In this document: positions 45,901 to 53,371 of the stretch, piece after piece
How positions within the stretch are numbered: position 1 is the first letter of the stretch
Layout of the letters: the number at the start of each line of letters is the position of its first letter
NCBI RefSeq assembly: GCF_000504245.1
Contig: NZ_KI632509.1
Coordinates: forward strand, 3,267,751-3,331,750
Length of the DNA stretch: 64,000 bases
From: Haloechinothrix halophila YIM 93223
GTDB lineage: Bacteria; Actinomycetota; Actinomycetes; Mycobacteriales; Pseudonocardiaceae
Reading direction: 5' to 3'
Program-made: the position numbers and the translations under genes
Notes under the pieces: generated by a model
Seen by the model: only the letters and a program-made list of their open reading frames with translations
Databases searched by the model: none
Told to the model about the DNA's origin: nothing

Positions 45901-47129
45901 CAGCTGAGCTCGGTGTACAGACCCGCGACCGGGCCGATCACGATCACGGCTGGCGGGCGGATGTCCTCGGCCGTGATGTCGTCGGCGACGTCGTGCAGTG
46001 TCGTGCGCACCACTCGCTGCCGCCGGGTGCTGCCGTCCTGAATCACCGCGACCGGAGTGTCACCCTTCCTGCCGCCAGCGAGTAGCACGTCGGCGAACTG
46101 CCGGATGCGCTGCACGCCCATCATCAGCACGATGGTGCCGCTGAGCTTGGCGAGCGCGTCCCAGTCGACGAGGCACTCGTCGCTGTCCGGTGCCACATGC
46201 CCAGACACCACCGCGACCTCGTGCGTCACGCCCCGGTGCGTCACCGGCACGTTCGCCAGCGCGGGCACCGAGAACGCGCTGGTGATGCCGGGCACGACGC
46301 TGACAGGGATCCCTGCCTGCGAGCAGGCGATGAACTCCTCGAAGCCCCGGCCGTACAGGTACGGATCGCCGCCCTTGAGGCGGACGACGAACTTGCCCTG
46401 CGTGGCCTTCTCGATCAGCGTGGAGTTGATCACGTCCTGGCTGGCGGAGCGACCGTAAGGGATCTTGGCCGCGTCGACGACCTCCACGTGCGGCGGCAGG
46501 TCGTCCAGCAGTTCACGAGGTGCGAGCCGGTCGGCGACGACGACGTCGGCCCTGCTGAGCAACCTGCGCCCAGCGACGGTGATCAGTTCGGGATCGCCAG
46601 GCCCGCCACCGACGAGCACCACAGAGCCGGTGCGCTGCTCGCCAGGGCCCGGTTCCGGCCGCTTGTCGGCGACCCTGCCCTCGTGCAGCGCGTCGAGCAG
46701 GCCGTCGCGCACGGCGGCCGAGCGCAGCGGTTCACCACCGGAGAGCACCCCGACCAGCAGCCCCTCGTGGTTCCCTGTCGCTGGCGTGACGGCGCTGCCC
46801 AACTCACCGGCATCCGCCCGCACGCAGAACACGGCACGACGATCCGCTTCGGCGCACACCGCCGCGTTGACCTCGGGATCGTCGGTGCAGGCGAGCGCGT
46901 ACCAGGCGCCGTCGAGGTCGCCCTCGACGTAGCCGCGCTGCTGCCAGGTCACCTCACCCGCGTCGATCATGCCTTCCACGGACGGCGTCGTCTCCGGGGA
47001 GATCACCACCACCCGCGCACCGGCACCAACCAACCGTGGCAGCCGCCGCTGGGCGACCGTTCCACCACCCACCATGACAACCTTGCGTCCGGTGAGATCG
47101 AGGCCTGCGAGGTAGTGCTGTTCCGGCAT
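45900..47129 (-). CDS. cysG: Siroheme synthase / uroporphyrinogen-III C-methyltransferase
   Basis: A 409-residue fusion. The N-terminal half (about 1-150) is the precorrin-2 dehydrogenase/ferrochelatase module (GRKVVMVGGGTVAQRRLPRL). The C-terminal half (about 168-409) is the SAM-dependent methyltransferase with VLVGGGPGDPELITVAG, VVRLKGGDPYLYGRGFEE and VVPGITSAFSVPA. Product: siroheme for assimilatory sulfite/nitrite reductases, or precorrin-2 towards cobalamin. It starts at ATG 47129. It is a lone gene in this window. Confidence 0.94.
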   Translation of the reverse strand: MPEQHYLAGLDLTGRKVVMVGGGTVAQRRLPRLVGAGARVVVISPETTPSVEGMIDAGEVTWQQRGYVEGDLDGAWYALACTDDPEVNAAVCAEADRRAVFCVRADAGELGSAVTPATGNHEGLLVGVLSGGEPLRSAAVRDGLLDALHEGRVADKRPEPGPGEQRTGSVVLVGGGPGDPELITVAGRRLLSRADVVVADRLAPRELLDDLPPHVEVVDAAKIPYGRSASQDVINSTLIEKATQGKFVVRLKGGDPYLYGRGFEEFIACSQAGIPVSVVPGITSAFSVPALANVPVTHRGVTHEVAVVSGHVAPDSDECLVDWDALAKLSGTIVLMMGVQRIRQFADVLLAGGRKGDTPVAVIQDGSTRRQRVVRTTLHDVADDITAEDIRPPAVIVIGPVAGLYTELS

Positions 47130-47376
47130 GCCCTAAGCATGACGGGCGTCCCGCTGGGCGGCGCGATGAGGTGGCGAGCTTCATGTCGCGCCCCACACCA
47201 GGGGTTACAGCACGCCACGGAAGCCGTAGGCTGCCGCGACCCCCGCCCGCGCCTCGTCCCGCGTGGCGAAACCGTAATTCTCCACAGCGGCGAGTTCCGG
47301 CACAGTGAGCGTGGCAGCAGCGATATGCCAGGCCGCCGGGAGCGCCCCGACTGCTCCCGACGGCCGCGCCCCAGAG
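47130..47376. other. 247-bp region with a short unexplained reading frame
   Basis: On the minus strand a frame ending at a TAA at 47205-47207 reads LTVPELAAVENYGFATRDEA then RAGVAAAYGFRGVL, with codon use like a real gene, but no good start is seen before it enters rpsR. It could be a small gene starting at an internal GTG (32 residues) or a remnant. No other feature is evident. Confidence 0.35.
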
Positions 47377-47622
47377 TCAGAGCCGCCCTGGCTTACCTGG
47401 ATACGGCAGCAGCGCCATCTCCCTGGCGTTCTTGATCGCGGCAGCCACCTCGCGTTGCTGCCTCGGCGTCAGGCCGGTCACCCTGCGCGCCCGAATCTTG
47501 CCCCGGTCGCTGATGAACTTCCGGAGCAGGTCGACGTCGGTGTAGCGGACCTCGGTGACGTTCGCGTCGAGCAACATGTTGCGCTTGCGCTTCGGGTATC
47601 GCTGCGGTCGTGGCATGGTCAC
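47377..47622 (-). CDS. rpsR: 30S ribosomal protein S18, zinc-independent paralogue
   Basis: An 81-residue S18. [20 protein letters not shown] replaces the Cys-containing N-terminus of zinc-binding S18. [17 protein letters not shown] and [20 protein letters not shown] are standard. It is the last gene of rpmB-rpmG-rpsN-rpsR. The start is GTG 47622, overlapping the rpsN stop, or ATG 47616. Expected to replace the main S18 during zinc limitation. Confidence 0.95.
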   Translation of the reverse strand: MTMPRPQRYPKRKRNMLLDANVTEVRYTDVDLLRKFISDRGKIRARRVTGLTPRQQREVAAAIKNAREMALLPYPGKPGRL

Positions 47623-47924
47623 CAGCTCGCCTTCGATACGCCGGGCAGCTCGCCGCGATGCGCCATCTCCCGCAGCCGGATCCGGGACAGCCCGAACGCG
47701 CGGTAGTACGCCCTCGGCCTGCCGTCCACGACGTCGCGGTTGCGCAGCCGGGTCGGGCTGGCGTCGCGCGGCATGCGCTGCAACGCCGACACCGCCGCGG
47801 CCTTGTCCCCCTGCGAGGACGACGGCGACGCGATGATCGCCTTGAGCTCGGTCCTACGTTCGGCGTAGCGCGTCACGACGGCCCGCCGCTGCGCGTCCTT
47901 GGCGATCTTGGACTTCTTCGCCAT
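47619..47924 (-). CDS. rpsN: 30S ribosomal protein S14, zinc-independent form
   Basis: A 101-residue S14 of the long, Cys-free type (the zinc-binding form is about 61 residues with two CxxC). [20 protein letters not shown] and [20 protein letters not shown] are typical. It overlaps rpmG at its start and rpsR at its end. Such forms are induced when Zur is released at low zinc. Confidence 0.96.
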   Translation of the reverse strand: MAKKSKIAKDAQRRAVVTRYAERRTELKAIIASPSSSQGDKAAAVSALQRMPRDASPTRLRNRDVVDGRPRAYYRAFGLSRIRLREMAHRGELPGVSKASW

Positions 47925-48088
47925 CAGCGCTCCTCCTTGAACTCGACGTGGGCCCGCGCCACGGGGTCGTATTTGCGCAGCACCATGCGGTCGGGGTCGT
48001 TGCGCCGGTTCTTGCGGGTCACGTAGGTGTAGCCGGTGCCAGCCGTCGACCGGAGCTTGACCAGCTGGCGGATCTCGGTGCGGGCCAT
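47924..48088 (-). CDS. rpmG: 50S ribosomal protein L33, zinc-independent form
   Basis: A 54-residue L33, [20 protein letters not shown] at its N-terminus, with no Cys where zinc-binding L33 has two CxxC pairs. It overlaps rpmB and rpsN by one base each way. Second gene of the four-gene operon. Confidence 0.95.
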   Translation of the reverse strand: MARTEIRQLVKLRSTAGTGYTYVTRKNRRNDPDRMVLRKYDPVARAHVEFKEER

Positions 48089-48324
48089 CAGCAGCGCACC
48101 CCCTTCGCGCGCAGCCCGGCCACGACGGCCTCGATACCGCGCTTCTCGATCGTCTTCATGCCCTTGACCGACACCCGGAGCCGCACCCAGCGCCCCTCGC
48201 TCGGCACCCAGTACTTGCGCCGCTGCAGGTTCGGCTCCCAGCGCCGCGAGGTGCGCCGGTGTGAGTGCGACACCCGCTTGCCATAACCGGGCTTGCGCCC
48301 GGTGACCTGGCATATCGCCGACAT
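48088..48324 (-). CDS. rpmB: 50S ribosomal protein L28, alternative paralogue
   Basis: A 78-residue L28 ([40 protein letters not shown]). It has only two Cys, at position 5 and at the last residue, so it cannot form the usual four-Cys zinc site. First gene of the operon; ATG at 48324 with AGGAGGG upstream. It faces the COG0523 gene across a 48-bp Zur-like region. Confidence 0.95.
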   Translation of the reverse strand: MSAICQVTGRKPGYGKRVSHSHRRTSRRWEPNLQRRKYWVPSEGRWVRLRVSVKGMKTIEKRGIEAVVAGLRAKGVRC

Positions 48325-48337
48325 GAACCCTCCTCTT

Positions 48338-48362
48338 AGTAATGACATTCGTTTTCAATTAC
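48338..48362. promoter_or_regulatory. Zur-box-like site between rpmB and the COG0523 gene
   Basis: An AT-rich imperfect dyad containing TGACATTCGTTTTCA sits between divergent genes that Zur regulates in other Actinobacteria. AATGA...TTTTCA-type half-sites and the 48-bp gap suggest one operator controlling both directions. The match to a formal consensus was not computed. Confidence 0.65.
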
Positions 48363-48372
48363 ACTACACGGT

Positions 48373-49611
48373 ATGCCAACCGACTCCCGCACCCCGCTGG
48401 TGCTCATCAGCGGTCTCGCCCTGACGCCAGCCACCGAGTTCGCCGAACGCTTCCTCGCCCAGCCGGGCACGGCCGTGGTCGAGTACAACCTCAGGCAGGT
48501 CACCGAAGGCGTCGTCACCCGCAGACTGCGGCAGGGCCAAGCGAACCAGCTCAGCGTGCTCGAACTCGCCCACGGCTGCGTGTCCTGCACGTTGCGCCAC
48601 GACATGCTGCCGCTGTTGCGCAAGCTGTCCCAGCGGCCCGAGGTGCGCCGGATCGCCGTCCGCCTCGACGAGGCGATGGAGCCGGAGCCGGTCTGCTACG
48701 CCATGCAGCACGTCCTCGTCGGCGACGCGCCGGTGGACGACTTCGTGCGCCTCGACGGCGTCTACACCGTCATCGACCGAGGCAGCTGGCTCGACGCGGC
48801 GACCGGCGACGAGCTGCTCGCCGACTACGACCTCATCGCGAGTCCCGAGGACGACCGCACCCTCGCGCAGGTCGCGATCTCCCAGGTGGAGTTCGCCGAC
48901 GTGCTCGTCGAGGCGGGCAGGGAGCCGGACACCTGGACGGCCGCCCGCACGAACGCCGTGCTGGACCGCGTCGCGCCGGGAACGCCGAGGGTTCCGCTGT
49001 CCAATCTGGACGCCGCGGGCGCGCTGGCCCGCGTACCGGACGACGCCCGGCTCGGCGAACTGATCGATATGCACGGCGCGCTGCTGCACGGCCAACCGCC
49101 ACTGCACGACGAATGCGGGGTCAGCACCGTGCTGTTCAGCGCCACCCGCCCGTTCCACCCCGAGCGTCTGCACGAGGCCATCGACGTCCTGCTCGACGGC
49201 GTCGTCCGGACCAGGGGCAGGGCCTGGGTCGCCAGCCAGCCCGACGCCGCGCTCTGGGTGGAGTCAGCGGGCGGCGGGCTCGGGATCGGCCACGCCGGTC
49301 CGTGGCTGGCGTCGGAGGATGGCCCTGGCTGGGAGAACGTCAGCGACGAACGCAGCGCCCTGGCGTCGTTGCGCTGGGACCCGAGGTTCGGCGATCGCGC
49401 CCAGGAGCTGGTGATCGTCGCGCACCGGGCCACCGCGACGGAGATCGAGACCGCGCTGACCGAAGCCCTGCTCACCGACGCCGAACTCGTTGCCGGTGAA
49501 CAGGCGTGGTCGCGCTACCCGGACCCGTTTGGCGAGTGGCACACCGACCCCTGTGAGGACTCCCAGGTCCCCGACAACCGCACCGACGCGACCCGCACCG
49601 ACGAGCACTAG
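48373..49611 (+). CDS. mrf: COG0523 family protein, MRF-like (zinc-starvation ribosome factor)
   Basis: A 412-residue protein related to CobW/COG0523 GTPases. The metal motif is HGCVSCTLRHDMLPLL (GCxxC). The expected P-loop after LVLISGLA is LTPATEFAERF, without GxxGxGK(T/S), so nucleotide binding of the classical type is doubtful. This matches MRF, the mycobacterial factor that helps recruit Mpy to zinc-poor ribosomes and is encoded with the Cys-free ribosomal proteins. The C-terminal CobW domain (GVVRTRGRAWVASQPDAALWV) is present. ATG at 48373 with very short leader. Confidence 0.85.
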   Translation: MPTDSRTPLVLISGLALTPATEFAERFLAQPGTAVVEYNLRQVTEGVVTRRLRQGQANQLSVLELAHGCVSCTLRHDMLPLLRKLSQRPEVRRIAVRLDEAMEPEPVCYAMQHVLVGDAPVDDFVRLDGVYTVIDRGSWLDAATGDELLADYDLIASPEDDRTLAQVAISQVEFADVLVEAGREPDTWTAARTNAVLDRVAPGTPRVPLSNLDAAGALARVPDDARLGELIDMHGALLHGQPPLHDECGVSTVLFSATRPFHPERLHEAIDVLLDGVVRTRGRAWVASQPDAALWVESAGGGLGIGHAGPWLASEDGPGWENVSDERSALASLRWDPRFGDRAQELVIVAHRATATEIETALTEALLTDAELVAGEQAWSRYPDPFGEWHTDPCEDSQVPDNRTDATRTDEH

Positions 49612-49632
49612 ACAAGAAAGGGGTGACCGCTG

Positions 49633-49791
49633 ATGGCCGTCCCCAAGCGCAAGAAGTCCCGCGCCAACACCCGCTCCCGCCGGTCGCAGTGGAAGGCCAC
49701 GGTGCCCGACCTGGTGCCCATCACGGTCGCGGGTGAGCGCAAGCTCGTGCCGCGCAGGCTGGTGAAGTACTACCAGACGCTGGGCCGGTAA
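49633..49791 (+). CDS. rpmF: 50S ribosomal protein L32, zinc-independent form
   Basis: A 52-residue L32 ([20 protein letters not shown] at its start, KYYQTLGR at its end) preceded by AAAGGGG. It has no Cys, whereas zinc-binding L32 has four. It lies 21 bp after the MRF-like gene and would share its Zur-controlled promoter, extending the zinc-sparing ribosome set to L28, L33, S14, S18 and L32. Confidence 0.92.
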   Translation: MAVPKRKKSRANTRSRRSQWKATVPDLVPITVAGERKLVPRRLVKYYQTLGR

Positions 49792-49832
49792 CCCCGCTAC
49801 GAAGTGTCGGTGCCTCGGGGCACAATGCGAGC

Positions 49833-50372
49833 ATGACCCGCTCCCCTGGCTCACCGACGCTCGCGACCGCCGACCTGGCCACGCCAGTGGGCCGGGTGGC
49901 GGTCGCGGTGAGCGACGCGGGCGTTCGTGCCATCGGCTGGTGTTCGGCAGGCGAGCTCGCCGACCGTGCCGTCTCAGACGAACGCGCCGACACCGTCCTG
50001 GCCCAGCTCGCGGAATACTTCCGGGGCGAGCGACGCGAGTTCGACGTCCCGCTCGACTGGAGCGGCACGACCGAGACCCAGCGCCGAGTCCTGCGCGCGC
50101 TGTACGAGCAGGTCCCGTACGGCACCTCGGTGACCTACGGCGAGTTGGCGGTGCTGTCCGGCACCGGGGTGCCCGCGCGGGCGATCGGCTCGATCATGGG
50201 CAGCAACCCGATCCCGATCGTGGTGCCGTGTCACAGGGTGCTGGCCCACGACGGTCTCGGCGGTTACAGCGGCGGCGGTGCGGGCCATGGCTTCGAGGTG
50301 AAGCGCTGGTTGCTCACCCTGGAAGGCGCGCTGCCACCCACGCTGGACTGGAGCCCCGCCGGACTGCCGTGA
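49833..50372 (+). CDS. ogt: Methylated-DNA--protein-cysteine methyltransferase
   Basis: A 179-residue suicide alkyltransferase repairing O6-methylguanine. The active-site stretch NPIPIVVPCHRVLAHDG contains the acceptor Cys (near 132), RAIGSIMGSNP the arginine finger, and YGTSVTYGELAVLSG the helix-turn-helix. The N-terminal ribonuclease-H-like domain (TPVGRVAVAVSDAG) is short but present. ATG at 49833. It follows rpmF by 41 bp but is probably unrelated to zinc regulation. Confidence 0.93.
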   Translation: MTRSPGSPTLATADLATPVGRVAVAVSDAGVRAIGWCSAGELADRAVSDERADTVLAQLAEYFRGERREFDVPLDWSGTTETQRRVLRALYEQVPYGTSVTYGELAVLSGTGVPARAIGSIMGSNPIPIVVPCHRVLAHDGLGGYSGGGAGHGFEVKRWLLTLEGALPPTLDWSPAGLP

Positions 50373-50407
50373 AGCGTCACGGCGTACCCCGGAGCCGCCA
50401 GCCCTGG

Positions 50408-51436
50408 CTAACTCAGAACGACATCAGCCGCCGCACGCAGGCGCGACGCGTCGCCCTGCAACAGCAGCGTCGTCGCACACGTCTCGCGCCAGCGGTCCAG
50501 CTCGTCGCGGATCTTGGCGGCCGGGCCGATCAGCGCGACGTCCTCCACCAGCGCGGTCGGGATCGTCGCGGTCGCCTCGTCCTTGCGGCCGTCCAGGTAC
50601 AGCTCCTGGACGGTGTCCGCGACCGACTCGTAGCCCATGCGCACGAACACTTCGTGGTGGAAGTTCGCCTGCTTGGCTCCCATGCCGCCCATGTAGAGCG
50701 CGAGGAACGGCCGGATCATGTCGGCGGCCTGCTCGACGTCGTCGTGCACGATCAGCGGCACCGACGCCGCCACCTCGAAGTCGTCCCAGCCGCGCCGCGC
50801 GCCGGGCCGGGCGAAACCCTCGGCAAGACGTTCCCGGTAGAACGACTCCATCTTCGGCGAGAAGAAGATCGGGAACCACCCGTCGGCGATCTCGGCGGCG
50901 AGCGAGACGTTCTTCGGCCCCTCAGCGCCCAGGTAGATCGGGATGTCCTCGCGCAGCGGGTGCACGATCGACTTGAGCGGTTTCCCGAGGTTCGCCCCGC
51001 CCTGGTAGGGCAGTTGGTAGTGCTTGCCGTCGTAGGTGACCGGCCCCTTACGCGCCAGGACCTGCCGCACGATGTCGATGTACTCGCGGGTCCGCTCCAA
51101 CGGCCTCGGGTACGGCTGCCCGTACCAGCCCTCCACGACCTGCGGCCCGGACGCACCGAGCCCGAGGATGAAGCGACCGCCGGACAGGTGATCGAGGGTG
51201 AGCGCGCTCATCGCGGTGGCGACCGGGGTGCGGGCCGACATCTGGACGATGTTGGTACCCAGCTTGATCCGCGACGTCGACGCGCCCCACCAGGCCAGCG
51301 GAGTGAAGGCGTCGGAGCCGTACGCCTCGGCCGTCCACACCGAGTCGAACCCGAGCCGCTCGGCCTCCAGGATCGTCTCCTGTGCGCCCTCCGGCGGACC
51401 GGCCGACCAGTACCCGATGTGGTAGCCGAGCTTCAC
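50408..51436 (-). CDS. LLM class F420-dependent oxidoreductase
   Basis: A 342-residue luciferase-like flavin/F420 enzyme. The TIM-barrel start KLGYHIGYWSAGPPEGAQET, LGFDSVWTAEAYGSDAF, HLSGGRFILGLGASGPQVVE and ADGWFPIFFSP match F420-dependent family members of Actinobacteria. The substrate is unknown. GTG 51436 has AAGGAG a few bases upstream; an ATG at 51460 is also in frame. It lies downstream of the MpaB-like gene in the same direction, separated by 57 bp. Confidence 0.9.
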   Translation of the reverse strand: MKLGYHIGYWSAGPPEGAQETILEAERLGFDSVWTAEAYGSDAFTPLAWWGASTSRIKLGTNIVQMSARTPVATAMSALTLDHLSGGRFILGLGASGPQVVEGWYGQPYPRPLERTREYIDIVRQVLARKGPVTYDGKHYQLPYQGGANLGKPLKSIVHPLREDIPIYLGAEGPKNVSLAAEIADGWFPIFFSPKMESFYRERLAEGFARPGARRGWDDFEVAASVPLIVHDDVEQAADMIRPFLALYMGGMGAKQANFHHEVFVRMGYESVADTVQELYLDGRKDEATATIPTALVEDVALIGPAAKIRDELDRWRETCATTLLLQGDASRLRAAADVVLS

Positions 51437-51493
51437 ACGATCTCCTTTGATCGGACTCACGCCGTCGCCCCTGCGCGACGTCGCGTGCGATGT

Positions 51494-52519
51494 TCAGACT
51501 CGCGGCGAATAGTGCTTCGGATCGTCGCGCCGTGCAAGAGGCGGCAGGTTCCGCGCCGGGGTTTCGACAACCGGCTCGCCCGGCGCGCTGGCGCCACGGG
51601 CGCGCTGCCACCCTGCTCTCGCCCTCGGATGGAAGCGCCACTCGAACGGCAGTAGCGAGAACATGAAATTGATCACTCTACCCGCGAGCCGGTGCAGCCG
51701 GGCGTCCCGCGACGTCCAGCGGTAGCCGAGCCGCCGCCGCACCGCGGGGTGGTAGAAGCCGACGCTCAGCCACAGGTAGCCGCGTGCGATCGGGATCCGC
51801 AGCACCCGCCACAGCGGGTCGGGCAGCCACGCCACGAGCGGCGGCTTCGGCAGGTCGGAGAGGTCGAGCACGTCGCGGGTGGCCTTGTTGTCCTCCAGCA
51901 CCTCGGTGCACATGTGGTCGTAGTAGTCGAGGAACTCTTCCCACGTCGCGGGCACCGGCCGCATGCTCATGCCGTAGAGCCGGTACCACTGCACGTGCTC
52001 GTCGAACAGCCTGCGCTTGTCGGCTTCGCTGAGCCCGCCGGCGAACACCTCCGCGGTGTGCAGGGTGACCAGGAAGAACGTCGCGTGCGCCCAGTAGTAG
52101 GTGTCCGGGTCCAGCGCGTGGTAGCGCCTGCCGTGTTTGTCGACGCCCTTGATCGTGTCGTGGTAGCCGCGCACCTGCAGCGCCGTTTCGTGCGCCCGAG
52201 GGCCGTCGTAGACGACGCCGCCGATCGGGTAGAGCGAACGAAACAGCCGTTCGAAGCGCTCTTCGAAGAACTCGGAGTGCTCCTCGACGCCCGCGCCCAG
52301 GCCGGGATGCATGTTCTGCATCGACCCCGCCCAGAGTGCGACAAGCAGTCCGCGCCAGTCGCCGAAGTAGCGCCAGGTCAGCGAGTCAGGCCCCAGCGGC
52401 TCCGGCTCGCCCTCCGCGAGTCTCACCTTATTCGCTCCGAGTCGCACCGTGTCGGGCCGCGAGTCACCCGTTCCCGCATCGCGAGTTCCGCCATCCTGAC
52501 GCGCGACGTCGTGGCTCAT
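51494..52519 (-). CDS. MpaB-like oxygenase (DUF2236)
   Basis: A 341-residue protein of the DUF2236/MpaB/latex-clearing family, in which haem-binding members are known. Conserved stretches are RVYGG-type replaced here by GGVVYDGPRAHETALQVRGYH, YYWAHATFFLVTLHTAEVF with the putative haem-ligand His residues, and YDHMCTEVLEDNKATRDVL. One C-terminal hydrophobic segment (residues near 285-300) may touch the membrane. The reaction is unknown. The divergent TetR gene and a 45-bp palindrome between them suggest inducible expression with the LLM gene. Confidence 0.82.
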   Translation of the reverse strand: MSHDVARQDGGTRDAGTGDSRPDTVRLGANKVRLAEGEPEPLGPDSLTWRYFGDWRGLLVALWAGSMQNMHPGLGAGVEEHSEFFEERFERLFRSLYPIGGVVYDGPRAHETALQVRGYHDTIKGVDKHGRRYHALDPDTYYWAHATFFLVTLHTAEVFAGGLSEADKRRLFDEHVQWYRLYGMSMRPVPATWEEFLDYYDHMCTEVLEDNKATRDVLDLSDLPKPPLVAWLPDPLWRVLRIPIARGYLWLSVGFYHPAVRRRLGYRWTSRDARLHRLAGRVINFMFSLLPFEWRFHPRARAGWQRARGASAPGEPVVETPARNLPPLARRDDPKHYSPRV

Positions 52520-52547
52520 TACGGCCCCTTTCCGGCGTTTCCCTATC

Positions 52548-52592
52548 TGACTACGCCCGTTGTCACGTTAGAATTGACAACGACCGTAGTCA
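52548..52592. promoter_or_regulatory. 45-bp near-perfect palindrome, TetR operator
   Basis: TGACTACG-ccc-GTTGTCA, a 9-bp centre, then TGACAAC-gac-CGTAGTCA. All 15 designated arm positions per side pair; only the ccc/gac spacer is imperfect. It spans the divergent MpaB/TetR promoters, 18 bp from the TetR start and 29 bp from the other. Confidence 0.8.
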
Positions 52593-52609
52593 AGCGAGGA
52601 GCGACCCCC

Positions 52610-53218
52610 GTGACCGCCGAGCAGCGCACCTGGGCAGGAACGACGCTGGCCGATCGCAAGGCGACGAGACGCGGCCAGCTCATCGAGGCGGGACTGGAAC
52701 TGCTCGGCACGACGGGCACACCGGCCGTGTCGGTGCGCGCGGTGTGCCGCACCGCCAAGCTCACTGAGCGCTATTTCTACGAGAGCTTCGCCGACCGGGA
52801 CGCGCTGCTGCTCGCCGTCTACGACCAAGTGGCCCAGGAGGCACACGACGCGCTGGTGGCGGCGGTGCGCGACGCGCGGGACGAGCTGACCGCGCTGGTC
52901 CGCGCCGCGGTGACGTCGTTCGTCGAGCTGATCATCGACGACCCGCGTAAGGGCACCGTGCTGCTGCTCGCGCCGCTGACCGACCCAGCGCTGGTCCAGC
53001 GCGGCGCCGAACTGCTGCCGAACTTCACCGCGCTCATCCACGACCAGCTCCCGGCCAGCATCGACGACACCGAGCGGCGGCTGATCGCGGTGGGCGTCAC
53101 CGGGGCGCTGACGAACCTGTTCACCGCCTACCTCAACGGCAGCCTCGACGTCCCCCGCGACCGGCTCGTGGAGCACTGCGTGCGGATGCTGCTCGCGGCG
53201 GCGCATGGCGCGCGGTGA
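52610..53218 (+). CDS. TetR family regulator, divergent from MpaB-like gene
   Basis: A 202-residue TetR protein. HTH region about residues 14-62 (TRRGQLIEAGLELLGTTG; CRTAKLTERYFYESFADRDA). The ligand domain is helical and alanine/leucine-rich. The GTG at 52610 follows GAGGAGC. The frame stays open far upstream on the plus strand through the MpaB gene, but that is antisense. It very probably binds the palindrome 18 bp before its start and controls the LLM/MpaB operon. Confidence 0.88.
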   Translation: MTAEQRTWAGTTLADRKATRRGQLIEAGLELLGTTGTPAVSVRAVCRTAKLTERYFYESFADRDALLLAVYDQVAQEAHDALVAAVRDARDELTALVRAAVTSFVELIIDDPRKGTVLLLAPLTDPALVQRGAELLPNFTALIHDQLPASIDDTERRLIAVGVTGALTNLFTAYLNGSLDVPRDRLVEHCVRMLLAAAHGAR

Positions 53219-53245
53219 GCGACGGGGCTCGGCACGGTGAGACAG

Positions 53246-53334
53246 GAGTTGATCACGGCCCCTGCTCGTAGTACCAAATCGTGTCCGCTTTGCCCGATGC
53301 TGATGGGCCTACGAGCAGGGTCCCTGATCAACTC
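53246..53334. repeat. 89-bp inverted-repeat element between convergent genes
   Basis: Two 26-bp arms (53246-53271 and 53309-53334) match at 24 of 26 positions. They begin GAGTTGATCA and include CCTGCTCGTAG. The 37-base centre holds GCCC/GGGC as a small inner stem. It can act as a bidirectional terminator for TetR and the monooxygenase, but the length and ordered centre suggest a dispersed palindromic element. Confidence 0.75.
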
Positions 53335-53371
53335 GTCAGCGACGCGGTGATGGCGCCGATCGGCCGGGCGC

